Positions 1-8,836 of a stretch of DNA of 38,600 bases are shown here, piece by piece. The stretch is from Yaniella sp. Its GTDB lineage: Bacteria; Actinomycetota; Actinomycetes; Actinomycetales; Micrococcaceae. The position numbers and the translations under genes are program-made. The stretch lies in assembly GCF_030453185.1 (NCBI RefSeq), contig NZ_JAKDKW010000015.1, positions 1 through 38,600 of the forward strand, read 5' to 3'. Numbering within the stretch: the stretch's first letter is position 1; the number at the start of each line of letters is the position of its first letter. The notes beneath the pieces were generated by a model that saw nothing but the letters and a program-made list of their open reading frames with translations, was not told the DNA's origin and ran no database searches.

Positions 1-2
1 CT

Positions 3-161
3 ACCGGGCATCAGTATGCCAAAGACACCGGCCCGGTGCTGGAGGGAATCCCACCTGATAGACGGGAACCACCAGACAAGCGGCCATTACCTGAGCTCAG
101 ACTCTCGACAGACTGCTACACCACCACGGAATGGACCGCTACACTCCGCATCGCCGCCTAA
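3..161 (+). CDS. possible 3' end of a truncated gene, product unknown
   Basis: A reading frame is open from the window edge to a TAA at 159-161 (52 codons). Most of its codons end in G or C, as in the real genes nearby. Its tail contains the peptide STDCYTTTEW. I do not recognise the product. A second frame on the same strand is also open from base 1 to 231, so the frame choice is uncertain. Nothing else was recognised between 162 and 258. Confidence 0.25.
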   Translation, partial: TGHQYAKDTGPVLEGIPPDRREPPDKRPLPELRLSTDCYTTTEWTATLRIAA

Positions 162-258
162 CCGGGGTGTCTTTCGCCTCGTCTGCCGTCCGGCGGCCTT
201 GTTGCAATGGTCTCAGGTCAACGAAATTTGAGATGCAAACACTACTTGTGATGTAAAA

Positions 259-291
259 GCCCCGTTCCGGAACAAGATTCCAGAACGGGGC
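259..291 (-). terminator. intrinsic terminator of the PAP2-permease-peptidase-ddh operon
   Basis: GCCCCGTTC-C-GGAA (259-272) pairs with TTCC-A-GAACGGGGC (278-291) around a 5-nt loop. This gives 13 paired bases with one mismatch. Read on the minus strand the stem is followed directly by TTTT. It sits just past the ddh stop codon. Confidence 0.85.
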
Positions 292-308
292 AATTGAAAT
301 CAGAAGTA

Positions 309-1271
309 TTAGACCAGGCCGGTCTGCATCATGTCTTCAAGGGACTGCTGGCTCAACAAGTACAGCGGTACTTCCAGCACCGTATAGGCGCCAACATTGC
401 GTTGCTCTTTCAAACGCGCAGCTGCACGCCCGAAAGCAACCATGGCTGCGGCAGTGAAGTTCGGATTCGACTCCAATGCCAAGCTGAATTCAACCTTGGC
501 AGTGTGGCCCTGTAGCTCGCCGGTCGTGATCACGTAACCGCCGTGGGGCGCACCCTTGTGATCGCGTTCGAATTCCTCATCAGATACGAAATGCACGGTG
601 GTGTCATAGGGCTCGAAATAGTCTGGCATCGTCACGATCTCTTCACGAATACGATCCTGCTCGGCGTCATCGGCAACGATATATACAATACGTTCGTGAG
701 ACGTCGTCTTCGAAAGGCCCTGACCATCACCGGCACGTGCCTTATCAATCGCCGACTGAGCAGGAATCGTGTACTGCACGCCGCGCTGCACACCGGAGAC
801 CTGACGAACAGCATCGGAGTGACCCTGCGACAGGCCTTTGCCCCAGAACGTGTTCTGCACCGGTTCTGGGAATAAGGAAAGACCCAGCACCCGGTTCATC
901 GAGAACAGCCCGGGATCCCAACCAGTACACACAACCGAGACATTGTCGTTCGCGCGCGCGACCTTATCCATGGCCGCGTAATGCTCAGCCACCTTGGAAT
1001 GATTATCGTAAGTGTCGACGGTGGTGAAGTGCTCGGCAAAACTCGTGGCCTGCTCCGGGATATCCGTGGCCGAACCGATGCACAAGAACAACACATCGAT
1101 GTCGTCCTTGTACTTATGAGCGTCAGCTACCGGATAGACGGCGGCGTCGGTATCGAGGGTTGCACGGCGTGAGAAAATGCCGAACAGTTCGAAATCGTCG
1201 AGGGCATTGATCAGGTATTCAACGGCCTGGCCGAGGTTACCGTAGCCAACAATTCCAGCTTTAATGGTCAT
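309..1271 (-). CDS. ddh: meso-diaminopimelate D-dehydrogenase
   Basis: This cytoplasmic NADP-dependent enzyme makes meso-diaminopimelate from tetrahydrodipicolinate and ammonia in one step, bypassing the succinylase branch of lysine/peptidoglycan synthesis. The protein is 320 aa, the same length as the Corynebacterium glutamicum enzyme. It has the N-terminal dinucleotide-binding motif GYGNLG near residue 10, the substrate-domain motif CTGWDPGLFS, then GLSQGHSDA and HGGYV, all characteristic of the family. The start is ATG 1271, preceded by GGAG 6 nt upstream. This ATG overlaps the TGA of the upstream peptidase gene as ATGA, so translation is probably coupled. A longer in-frame extension to 1337 would lie inside the peptidase gene and is unlikely. 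It is the last gene of the operon and is followed by a terminator. Confidence 0.93.
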   Translation of the reverse strand: MTIKAGIVGYGNLGQAVEYLINALDDFELFGIFSRRATLDTDAAVYPVADAHKYKDDIDVLFLCIGSATDIPEQATSFAEHFTTVDTYDNHSKVAEHYAAMDKVARANDNVSVVCTGWDPGLFSMNRVLGLSLFPEPVQNTFWGKGLSQGHSDAVRQVSGVQRGVQYTIPAQSAIDKARAGDGQGLSKTTSHERIVYIVADDAEQDRIREEIVTMPDYFEPYDTTVHFVSDEEFERDHKGAPHGGYVITTGELQGHTAKVEFSLALESNPNFTAAAMVAFGRAAARLKEQRNVGAYTVLEVPLYLLSQQSLEDMMQTGLV

Positions 1272-3445
1272 GCGTTCTCCTGTTGAAATCTTGGTTGTTG
1301 AGCGTTGAGTGCAGTCAGCATGAAGGCGTAATCCCAAGCGCGATCTTCCCAGGCGCGGTACCGGCCCGAAGCGCCGCCGTGGCCACCCTCCATCTCAGTT
1401 TTCAAGACGATGGGGGAGCCGCCCTGGTCCAGTGGGGTCTCTTGATCCGAGGTCACCGTTTCGCGCAGCTGCTGCACCCACTTTGCGGGCTCTACGTACA
1501 ACACACGAGTGTCATGCAGTGACGTAACAGCTGCAATAGCCGGATAGTTAGCCTTGGCAACATTATGGTATGGCGTGTACTCGAGCATGTAGTCAAAGAC
1601 CGTCTTGTCCTCGATCGGGTTGCCCCATTCTTCCCATTCCAACGCGGTGAGGGGAAGGTCTGGATCAAGAATCGACGTCAGGGCATCGACGAACGGCACT
1701 TGAGCGACACAGACTCGATAGAGTTCGGGCGCCAGATTCAGCACTCCGCCCATCAGCAGGCCGCCGGCGGAACCGCCCATCGCTGCGATCTTATCGGGGT
1801 GGACCCAACCGGAAGCGGCAACGAAACGGGTGGCGTCCACAAAATCGGTGAACGAGTTCTTCTTGGCGAGTTTCTTGCCGTTTTCGTACCAGGCACGGCC
1901 CAATTCGCCGCCACCCCGCACGTGGGCGACAACAAAGACGACGCCGCGGTCCAACAGTGAGAGCCGCGCGGCACCAAAACCCGGGTCCATCGAGGCCTCA
2001 TACGAGCCGTAACCGTACATCAGCGCCGGATTATCTCCGTCCCACTCGATGTCTTTGTGACGAATGACAGTCAACGGGATGGCTACTTGGCGGTCCGTAG
2101 ATTCTGCCGGCGCCCACCAGCGTTCGACCAGATAGTTTTCCGGATCGTAGCCGGGAACCTCGGTTTGCCGGCGCAGTTTGGAAGAATTGCTGACCGGATC
2201 GTAATCGAGGATCTGCGCGGGCGTAATCCAGGAGGTGTAGGCCAGCCGAATATATGGCGAATCGTAGTGTTGGCCCAGCGGAAACGCTGAGTATAGTTCC
2301 TCAGAAAATGCTGGCTCAACGGCCTTTGCCTGAGCCGGTGTTCCGATACCTTCTAGTGGGAGCACCCACATGCGCGGGGTGGTTTCGGCACGCACCGCGG
2401 CAAAGAGGTATTCGCGAGTGACCCCCACGCCGTCCAGCTTGATCACGGGGGAGTGGGCGAAGACGGTTTGCCAGGCAGAACGGTCGTGGATCGCTGCGGC
2501 GTCCACCACCGAGACTTCATTATTTGGCACCGGCGTGCCATCGGCGGCACGGTTGTGGGTGATGAGGTATTGGTCACCGACGGGTAGTACATCGTGCAGC
2601 GAGCCAACGTCGCGGCTAATCAGCAGTTCCAGTGAGGCAGCAGGATCGGTCAGATCCATGATGTGGGTTTCGGTAACCTCGGAGTTGCCCAGTTCCAAAA
2701 TGAGTTTGGTCTTATCGGGGCTTACCCCGAACCCGCTCCACATCTGCGGGTCGGGTTCTTCATTGAGTAAGACGTCGTCGGATACCGGGGTGCCAATGCG
2801 GTGGGACTTCAAACGGTATGGGCGCCAGGAGGCATCCGGTTCCAAGTAGAAGAGGCGTTCACCGGAGGGATCGAACGCAAGACCGTAGGACAGCCCGGAG
2901 ATTTCATCGGCGAACTGTTCTCCAGTGGTGAGATCGCGCAGCCGCAACGTGAAGCGTTCGTCGCCGGTTTCATCGACGAGGTAGGCCAGCAGGTTGCCGT
3001 CGGGGGAGACCGTCATCGAACCCAGCGAAAAGAACGCAACCTTTTCGGCCTCAACATTGCCGTCCAACAGCACTTGTTCGCCGTCTAGGACCACGCCCGG
3101 CTGGATCTTTGGCGGCTCCCAGGAGTCACCTTGAACCGGCACACGGCAGTGCACTCCGTACTGCGCACCTTCTGCGATGCGGGTAAAGTACCACCAGTTA
3201 TCAATACGGGAAGGCACCGACATGTCAGTTTCCACGGTGTGGGATTTGATTTCGGCGAAAATCTGATCGCGTAGTGGTTGTTGATCGGAGGTAACCGCCT
3301 CGGCGTAAGTGTTCTCCGCTTCGAGGTGCGCGATGGTTTCGGGGTCGTCCGGATCTTTGAGCCAGTCCCAGTTGTCCACCAGTTCTACGCCGTGATACAT
3401 GGCGGTGACGGGTTTACGAGGGGCTTTTGGAGGGATAAAAGTCAT
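1268..3445 (-). CDS. ptrB: S9A serine peptidase, oligopeptidase B-like
   Basis: A 725-aa prolyl-oligopeptidase-family protein with no signal peptide, so probably cytosolic. It would cleave short peptides, typically after basic residues if it is a true oligopeptidase B. The N-terminal ~420 residues resemble the beta-propeller cap, including the segment DNWDWLKDPDDPET. The C-terminal alpha/beta-hydrolase domain has the nucleophile Ser559 in GGSAGG, Asp645 in SLHDTRV and His689 in EGGHGG, so the triad is complete. ATG 3445 is preceded by GTGGAG at good distance. A GTG 9 nt further upstream is part of this ribosome-binding site. It lies 18 nt after the purine permease stop and overlaps ddh by 4 nt. 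Family assignment is firm; the specificity is inferred. Confidence 0.9.
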   Translation of the reverse strand: MTFIPPKAPRKPVTAMYHGVELVDNWDWLKDPDDPETIAHLEAENTYAEAVTSDQQPLRDQIFAEIKSHTVETDMSVPSRIDNWWYFTRIAEGAQYGVHCRVPVQGDSWEPPKIQPGVVLDGEQVLLDGNVEAEKVAFFSLGSMTVSPDGNLLAYLVDETGDERFTLRLRDLTTGEQFADEISGLSYGLAFDPSGERLFYLEPDASWRPYRLKSHRIGTPVSDDVLLNEEPDPQMWSGFGVSPDKTKLILELGNSEVTETHIMDLTDPAASLELLISRDVGSLHDVLPVGDQYLITHNRAADGTPVPNNEVSVVDAAAIHDRSAWQTVFAHSPVIKLDGVGVTREYLFAAVRAETTPRMWVLPLEGIGTPAQAKAVEPAFSEELYSAFPLGQHYDSPYIRLAYTSWITPAQILDYDPVSNSSKLRRQTEVPGYDPENYLVERWWAPAESTDRQVAIPLTVIRHKDIEWDGDNPALMYGYGSYEASMDPGFGAARLSLLDRGVVFVVAHVRGGGELGRAWYENGKKLAKKNSFTDFVDATRFVAASGWVHPDKIAAMGGSAGGLLMGGVLNLAPELYRVCVAQVPFVDALTSILDPDLPLTALEWEEWGNPIEDKTVFDYMLEYTPYHNVAKANYPAIAAVTSLHDTRVLYVEPAKWVQQLRETVTSDQETPLDQGGSPIVLKTEMEGGHGGASGRYRAWEDRAWDYAFMLTALNAQQPRFQQENA

Positions 3446-3463
3446 AGTCTCCACTATAGGTAC

Positions 3464-4933
3464 TTAGATGCCGACGAGGTTTTCAAATACGCCCATCCCG
3501 AAAAACAGCACAAATGCGGCCGCTACAACCCACAGCAGCGGGTGTACTTCGCGGACTCGACCTTGACCGGTGCGGATGACCACGTAGGCGAGGATCCCAG
3601 CGCCAATGCCGTTGACGATCGAGTATGTGAAGGGCATCAGAGCGAATGTGAGGAAAGCCGGTAACGAGGCACCCATATCGGACCAGTCGATTTGGGAGAC
3701 CTGCGAGACCATCATGAAACCAACCACGACCAGTGCAGGTGCAACGGCTTCGAAGGGCACCAGGTAGATCAGCGGGGTCAAAAACATCGCGGCTAAGAAC
3801 AAGATGCCGGTGACAACCGAGGCGAAGCCGGTGCGCGCACCCTCGCCAATGCCGGTGCCGGATTCCACGAAAATTTGTGTTGACGACGCCGACCCTGCAC
3901 CACCGGCTGTGACACCCAGCGCATCCACGAGTAGGACGCGGTCCAACCGGGGGATGTTGCCGTCGTTGTCAACGTTGCCGGCTTCGCGCGCCAGGCCGAC
4001 CGAGGTGCCCATCGCATCAAAGAATACAGACAGCAAAATTGCGAAAACTAGCAGGGCGGCCGCGATGGATCCGATGGAGGAAAACGCCCCGAAGGAGAAG
4101 CTCCCCAGCAAGCTCAGATCCGGGATTGTCCAGTCCGGCATGGCCGGTGCGACCAGGCTCCAACCTTCGGGATTCACGTTGCCCTGGTCATCCACCGATG
4201 GGCCAATGTCGAACACGGCCTCAAAAATATTGGCCAGGATGGTGGCACCGACGATGCCGATCAGGATGGCTCCTGGAACTCTGCGCACTACCAGGATGGC
4301 GGTCAGGAAGAATCCGACGATGAACACCAGAATTGGCCAGCCCGATAGCTCGCCGTCGATACCCAGTCCCAAGGGAACCGTGGTCCCGGCGGCATCAGGC
4401 AGACGACGTACAAAACCGGCATTGACCAGGCCGATGAGGGCGATGAAAAAGCCAATGCCAACAACGATGCCGGTTTTGATGCTTTCCGGAACCGCCCGGA
4501 ACACGGCTTCACGGAATCCGGTGAGAACTAAGATCACCATCACCAGGCCGGCGATGACCACCAAGCCCATGGCTTCGGGCCACGTTAGATCCGGGGTGGT
4601 AGCGATCGTGATGGCCAACAGCGCATTGACGCCGAGACCTGCGGCCAGTCCGAAGGGGTGATTCGCCCAGAGTCCCATCAGCACGGTGATGACGGCGGCG
4701 ATGAGGGCGGTGGATGCGGCGACCGCCGAGATGCCGAGAGTGTTGCCGGCGGCGTCTTGGCCCGAGAGGACGAGTGGGTTGAGCACGATGATGTAGCTCA
4801 TAGCCAAGAAGGTGGCCAGACCGCCACGAAGCTCGGCACCCAGGCTCGAACCTCGCTGGGAAATTTTGAAGAACTTGTCGATTTTGTTCTTGGGCTCGAC
4901 GTCCCGGTGATTCAGTGTGCGCAGCGAAGACAT
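3464..4933 (-). CDS. NCS2 family purine permease (AzgA type)
   Basis: A 489-aa integral membrane protein with about 12-14 hydrophobic segments. The N-terminal FKISQRGSSLGAELRGG followed by ATFLAMSYIIVLNP is the hallmark of the AzgA/PbuG branch of NCS2. This branch imports adenine, guanine or hypoxanthine by proton symport. The mid-protein motifs SVFFDAMGTSVGLA and STQIFVESGTGIGEG match the family's substrate and proton region, with FVESG in place of the more usual YIESA. It is the second gene of the operon, 33 nt after the PAP2 phosphatase stop and 18 nt before the peptidase gene. Purine import is known for the family; the exact base is not predictable here. Confidence 0.88.
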   Translation of the reverse strand: MSSLRTLNHRDVEPKNKIDKFFKISQRGSSLGAELRGGLATFLAMSYIIVLNPLVLSGQDAAGNTLGISAVAASTALIAAVITVLMGLWANHPFGLAAGLGVNALLAITIATTPDLTWPEAMGLVVIAGLVMVILVLTGFREAVFRAVPESIKTGIVVGIGFFIALIGLVNAGFVRRLPDAAGTTVPLGLGIDGELSGWPILVFIVGFFLTAILVVRRVPGAILIGIVGATILANIFEAVFDIGPSVDDQGNVNPEGWSLVAPAMPDWTIPDLSLLGSFSFGAFSSIGSIAAALLVFAILLSVFFDAMGTSVGLAREAGNVDNDGNIPRLDRVLLVDALGVTAGGAGSASSTQIFVESGTGIGEGARTGFASVVTGILFLAAMFLTPLIYLVPFEAVAPALVVVGFMMVSQVSQIDWSDMGASLPAFLTFALMPFTYSIVNGIGAGILAYVVIRTGQGRVREVHPLLWVVAAAFVLFFGMGVFENLVGI

Positions 4934-4966
4934 GGGAATATCCTAGAACGAATATCCCGTCGGCGG

Positions 4967-5941
4967 TTAACGGAAGTCGGAACCGACGTCGTCAGGAGCT
5001 TCACGGCCGGCTTCCCAACGGAAAAAGCTGGCCAGTACGCCAAAGACCAGACTTGCCGAACCACCGATGAGCAGGGCCCCGAAGACGAACCAACGTGCGG
5101 AGGGGACGAAACCGTCCAAATTGTCGGGCAGACTGTCGACCCCGCCGGAGAAGAACACCACGGCGATGGCGCCGCCGAGCCCAACGATGGCCATGAGCCA
5201 CAATACAATTTCTGTCATGGAAACGTACTGCGCTCTGGACCGCGGGGAAATCACATTCCACTGCCGTGATACTCGGAAAATGATGAGCCCGCCGATCAAA
5301 GTCCACAGTCCCACGACAAGATAGGCCGCGATGATATCGGCCGGGCGATGCCAGCCGTCCAAAAATGTGGCGACCCCAATTACCGTTGCAAAAATTGCGC
5401 CGGTGAATGCCACGGCCGAACGCCAGCGCGGGGCCACCAGTAAGAACATGGCCACAAACGCTGCGGTCGCAAACGTGGCGTGACCGGATGGCAGTGAGTT
5501 TCCGGTGTAATAGGGCACACCGTTAGGGAAATCAGGGCGCTCCAGTAGGGCTTTGAGTACCTGGGTCGTGAGGTTCGCCGCAGCGAACGTGAGGGCGACT
5601 ATGAGGGAGGCCGCCCAGCGTCGTCGCCACAGCGTGAGCACCAGGAAACCGATGGCAGCGATCGTGGCCACCACGATGGGCAGGTCTGCCAGCAGACTTA
5701 CCGATGCTTCGTGGAGCGACTGTAAGCGAGCCGTTGCCGAGGCCAGTGCGGCGTGGTCGAGGATCTGGCCTCGCGACGACAGCACAAAATTTTGGAATGT
5801 CGCCCACAGGCCAGCTGCCATCGCCAGCATGAGCACTATCCAGGCCCAGATACGGGATCCGGGTACACGAAGCAGCCGGCGCGCACGCCGGGGTTCCGGC
5901 AGGTTGTCCTCCGGAAGATACGCAGAATCGGGATGCATCAT
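4967..5941 (-). CDS. PAP2 family membrane phosphatase
   Basis: A 324-aa protein with about six membrane segments and the three PAP2 signature blocks: the KALLERPD region (motif 1), SLPSGHAT (motif 2) and the DGWHRPAD region (motif 3) with the catalytic His and Asp. Such proteins remove phosphate from lipid phosphates, for example undecaprenyl diphosphate or phosphatidic acid, at the outer membrane face. The gene may start at ATG 5941 or at the adjacent in-frame ATG 5938. No ribosome-binding site is visible, but a TAGTCT -10 box (5955-5950 on the minus strand) sits 8 nt upstream, fitting a leaderless mRNA. It is divergent from menC with only 19 bp between the two starts. The substrate is unknown. 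Confidence 0.85.
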   Translation of the reverse strand: MMHPDSAYLPEDNLPEPRRARRLLRVPGSRIWAWIVLMLAMAAGLWATFQNFVLSSRGQILDHAALASATARLQSLHEASVSLLADLPIVVATIAAIGFLVLTLWRRRWAASLIVALTFAAANLTTQVLKALLERPDFPNGVPYYTGNSLPSGHATFATAAFVAMFLLVAPRWRSAVAFTGAIFATVIGVATFLDGWHRPADIIAAYLVVGLWTLIGGLIIFRVSRQWNVISPRSRAQYVSMTEIVLWLMAIVGLGGAIAVVFFSGGVDSLPDNLDGFVPSARWFVFGALLIGGSASLVFGVLASFFRWEAGREAPDDVGSDFR

Positions 5942-5947
5942 TGGGGC

Positions 5948-5956
5948 CTAGACTAG
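5948..5956. promoter_or_regulatory. overlapping divergent -10 boxes of menC and the PAP2 operon
   Basis: The 9-mer CTAGACTAG gives TAGACT on the plus strand (5949-5954, 6 nt before the menC ATG) and TAGTCT on the minus strand (5955-5950, 8 nt before the PAP2 ATG). Only 19 bp separate the two start codons, so both transcripts would be leaderless or nearly so. Confidence 0.65.
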
Positions 5957-5960
5957 CTAC

Positions 5961-6971
5961 ATGGTCGATAACTCACACATCCTACCGCTAAATGCTGACG
6001 TTGGACTGGAAGAACTGGCCGCAAACGCTGTAGCAATCGGCTTACCCATGAACACCAAGTTCCGCAACACAACCCTGCGCGAAGTCATGCTCCTCAAAGG
6101 GCCGCTCGGATGGGCGGAGTTTTCCCCATTTCCCGAATACGGGCCCGAAGAATCGGCCGCCTGGCTGTCAGCCGCCATTGAAGCCGGATGGCACGGCTGG
6201 CCCGACCCGGTGCGCCATCAGGTACCCGTCAACGCCACGGTCCCCGCGGTAGCTGTCGACGACGTCGAGGCAGTGCTCGCTCGGTTTGGCCCGGTACCCG
6301 CGGTGAAAGTTAAGGTCGCCGACCCCGATGTGGCCACCGATATTGCCCGGGTCAAACGGGTCCGTGAGTTGCTCCCGGACGCCCAGATTCGTATTGATGC
6401 CAATGCCGGCTATACCCATCAGCAGGCCTTTGAAGTCATTACCGCCCTGGATTTTCTAACCTATGCCGAACAGCCTGTTGCCGGCATAGAGCCCTTGGCA
6501 GCACTCCGGGCCGATTTGCGAGCTACCGGCAGTTCCGTCTTAATTGCCGCCGACGAGGCAGTCCGCAAAGCGACCGATCCCTTGGCTGTTGCCCAGGCCA
6601 ATGCCGCCGATCTGATCGTAGTCAAAGTCCAACCGCTTGGTGGGGTACGACGTGCACTGTCTATCGTTGCGGCCTCCGGGCTCGATGCCGTGGTCTCTTC
6701 CGCGCTGGACTCGTCTGTCGGTATCGCCGCGGGAGTGGCACTTGCCGCTTCCCTTCCGAAGTTGGACCATGCCTGCGGGTTGGCCACCGCCGCACTGTTT
6801 ACTACCGAACCGGCAACACCGGCCCGCGCCGTCGAGGGTTATCTCACGGCGGGTTCCGCACCGCAACCAGATCCTGCGATCATTGAGCAACTGAAACTGC
6901 CGGCGGAACGTCAAGCATGGTGGCAAACTCGACTCTCCAAAACTCACAGCGTTTTATCAGCCAAGGCGTAG
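5961..6971 (+). CDS. menC: o-succinylbenzoate synthase
   Basis: This enolase-superfamily enzyme dehydrates SHCHC to o-succinylbenzoate in menaquinone synthesis. The 336-aa protein has the C-terminal barrel with KVKV (catalytic Lys118), RIDANAG (metal ligand Asp146), YAEQPV (Glu170), AADEA (Asp198) and VVKVQPLGG (Lys222), so all the expected catalytic residues are present. The N-terminal capping domain is short, as in actinobacterial MenC. It starts with no ribosome-binding site, 6 nt after a TAGACT box, and is probably translated leaderlessly. menD follows after a single base, so the two form an operon. Confidence 0.93.
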   Translation: MVDNSHILPLNADVGLEELAANAVAIGLPMNTKFRNTTLREVMLLKGPLGWAEFSPFPEYGPEESAAWLSAAIEAGWHGWPDPVRHQVPVNATVPAVAVDDVEAVLARFGPVPAVKVKVADPDVATDIARVKRVRELLPDAQIRIDANAGYTHQQAFEVITALDFLTYAEQPVAGIEPLAALRADLRATGSSVLIAADEAVRKATDPLAVAQANAADLIVVKVQPLGGVRRALSIVAASGLDAVVSSALDSSVGIAAGVALAASLPKLDHACGLATAALFTTEPATPARAVEGYLTAGSAPQPDPAIIEQLKLPAERQAWWQTRLSKTHSVLSAKA

Positions 6972-6972
6972 G

Positions 6973-8748
6973 ATGGACCGCATGGATGCCATGGATACCG
7001 CACGAGCCGTAGTGACCGCCCTCCGCGATTCCGGCGTGCAACACGTCGTCATCGGTCCCGGCTCACGATCCGCGCCACTTGTGTATGCTTTGGCCGAAGT
7101 GGCCGATCAAAAACGTTTGCACCTCCACGTGCGGATCGACGAACGCTCCGCTGCATTTACCGCTTTGGGGATCTCGCTAGCCTCGGGTCGCCCAGCCGCA
7201 GTCGTCACCACATCCGGCACTGCAACCGGTAACCTTATGCCGGCCATGATGGAAGCCGCACACGCAGATATTCGCCTGGTAGCCGTCACAGCCGACCGGC
7301 CCACCGAAATTCAGTCCACCGGGGCCAACCAAACGACCGATCAGCGAGATTTATTCGGTGTGCATGCTCGCACCTCGATAACCGTTACTGGCGATGCCGC
7401 AAACTTTGCCAAAACCCACGCTTCAGTCATGGGTGCGCTCGCCGTCGGTGCAGGCAACGCAAGCTCGCCGACCGGGCCGGTGCATGTCAACGCACGATTC
7501 CGCGAACCACTCATTCCCGAGCCAGACGAGCTGACGGTGAGTCCCGGCGCGGAGACCGGTGTGCTGCCGGTCATTACTGCCCCCCAGTCCCAGCCGCGCT
7601 TCACCAGCGACCAGCGCTGGCACAACCGGGGCCACTCGTATCAAGAGGAGCTCGTCGAAGCCACCGACTTGCGCGAACGCCACACGGTTGTGGTTGCCGG
7701 CCACGGCGCCGGCCCTGTCGCACACGATTTTGCCATGGCGCTGGGCCTGCCACTGTTTGCTGAACCATCCTCAAACGCTAGGTTTTCACGCAACGCTATC
7801 GCCGCCTACCCGTATCTTCTGGGATCCGACGGCGGCCTAGGCCAACAGGCTCACCGGTTGGGCGGACACATTCGGCGGATCGTGCTGTTCGGACGACCAA
7901 CACTGTCTCGGCAGCTGCAAGGCCTGTTGAAGCGCGACGACGTAAAATCCGCGCTGTATCATCCGCAACCGGTCGGGTGGTTCACACCGGGCGCGCGCAA
8001 GGAACAGCTCATCGGTGACCTACAAGGATTGGCAGAATTCGCCGGTAGTGGCCCTCCCGGCTGGTTAGGTTCCTGGCAGTCAGCAGCCCAACGTGCCCAG
8101 CGAGCTCTGGAACAAGCACTGACGGCCCGTCAACAAACCGTAGGTAAGCCGGGCGCCATGCGCACCGCACAGCTGGTCTCAGCCACTGCGTTGGGGCAGT
8201 TGGTTCTTGGCTCGTCGTCGGTGATACGTGATGTCGATTTGTCGTGGCGCCCACCGGCCGAACCCACATCGACGGTCTTCGCTCATCGAGGCTTGGCTGG
8301 TATTGACGGAACGGTCTCTACGGCATCGGGCATTAGCCTCGCGACTGGCGAGCGCACCACCCTCATGGTTGGTGACCTCACGTTCCTGTATGACACCAAT
8401 GGTTTGCTGATCGGTCCGACAGAGCAGGAACCCAACCTAGACATCGTCGTGATTAACGACTCCGGTGGGGCCATCTTCCACGGCCTGGAGCACGGTGAAG
8501 TCGCTGAACGGCCGGGCATGTCCTCGGTCGTTGAACGCTTCTTTGGCACTCCGCATACCGTGGATATCGGTGCGCTGTGTGCAGCCCATGGGATAAAACA
8601 CGAACGATTGACTTCCGAGCAACAACTCATCCACGTTCTCGGGGATCCTACGGCTGGCCGTCGGGTCTTGGAAGTTGTCTCGGACCGCAGTCAGCGCCCG
8701 CAAGTACATGCCGCAGTCCAAACTGCCGTTCGGGCCACATTCGTGTAG
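6973..8748 (+). CDS. menD: SEPHCHC synthase (MenD)
   Basis: A thiamine-diphosphate enzyme that joins isochorismate and 2-oxoglutarate, the first committed menaquinone step. The 591-aa protein begins with the Pyr-domain sequence VVIGPGSRSAPLVYA and DERSAAFTALG, whose Glu activates ThDP. The C-terminal PP domain has VGDLTFLYDTNGLL followed by VINDSGGAIF, the ThDP/Mg binding region, and ends with FGTPHTVDIGALC, as in other MenD proteins. In-frame ATGs at 6973, 6982 and 6991 are all possible starts. AAGG at 6963-6966 favours 6973. It follows menC by one base; its substrate supplier menF lies about 3 kb downstream on the opposite strand. Confidence 0.94.
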   Translation: MDRMDAMDTARAVVTALRDSGVQHVVIGPGSRSAPLVYALAEVADQKRLHLHVRIDERSAAFTALGISLASGRPAAVVTTSGTATGNLMPAMMEAAHADIRLVAVTADRPTEIQSTGANQTTDQRDLFGVHARTSITVTGDAANFAKTHASVMGALAVGAGNASSPTGPVHVNARFREPLIPEPDELTVSPGAETGVLPVITAPQSQPRFTSDQRWHNRGHSYQEELVEATDLRERHTVVVAGHGAGPVAHDFAMALGLPLFAEPSSNARFSRNAIAAYPYLLGSDGGLGQQAHRLGGHIRRIVLFGRPTLSRQLQGLLKRDDVKSALYHPQPVGWFTPGARKEQLIGDLQGLAEFAGSGPPGWLGSWQSAAQRAQRALEQALTARQQTVGKPGAMRTAQLVSATALGQLVLGSSSVIRDVDLSWRPPAEPTSTVFAHRGLAGIDGTVSTASGISLATGERTTLMVGDLTFLYDTNGLLIGPTEQEPNLDIVVINDSGGAIFHGLEHGEVAERPGMSSVVERFFGTPHTVDIGALCAAHGIKHERLTSEQQLIHVLGDPTAGRRVLEVVSDRSQRPQVHAAVQTAVRATFV

Positions 8749-8822
8749 GCGGGAGGCGGGACACTTGCGGCACGAGTTCCTGGTGACCATATAGGCTTGA
8801 GAATGTCCTGACATTTGTTGCC

Positions 8823-8828
8823 TAGATA
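8823..8828 (+). promoter_or_regulatory. -10 box (TAGATA) for the lipoprotein gene
   Basis: TAGATA ends 8 nt before ATG 8837, so transcription would begin at or beside that start codon. This is why 8837 is preferred over the in-frame ATG at 8828, which overlaps the box. No convincing -35 box was seen. Confidence 0.5.
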
Positions 8829-8836
8829 TGGGGTCC

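Noticed and set aside
1272-1337. 22-residue N-terminal extension of ddh
   Set aside because: It lies inside the peptidase gene and precedes the GGAG-led ATG that gives exactly the family length.
3804-4661. 285-codon open frame antisense to the purine permease
   Set aside because: Composition rich in Pro, Thr, Met, Arg as expected opposite a hydrophobic membrane protein; no motif.
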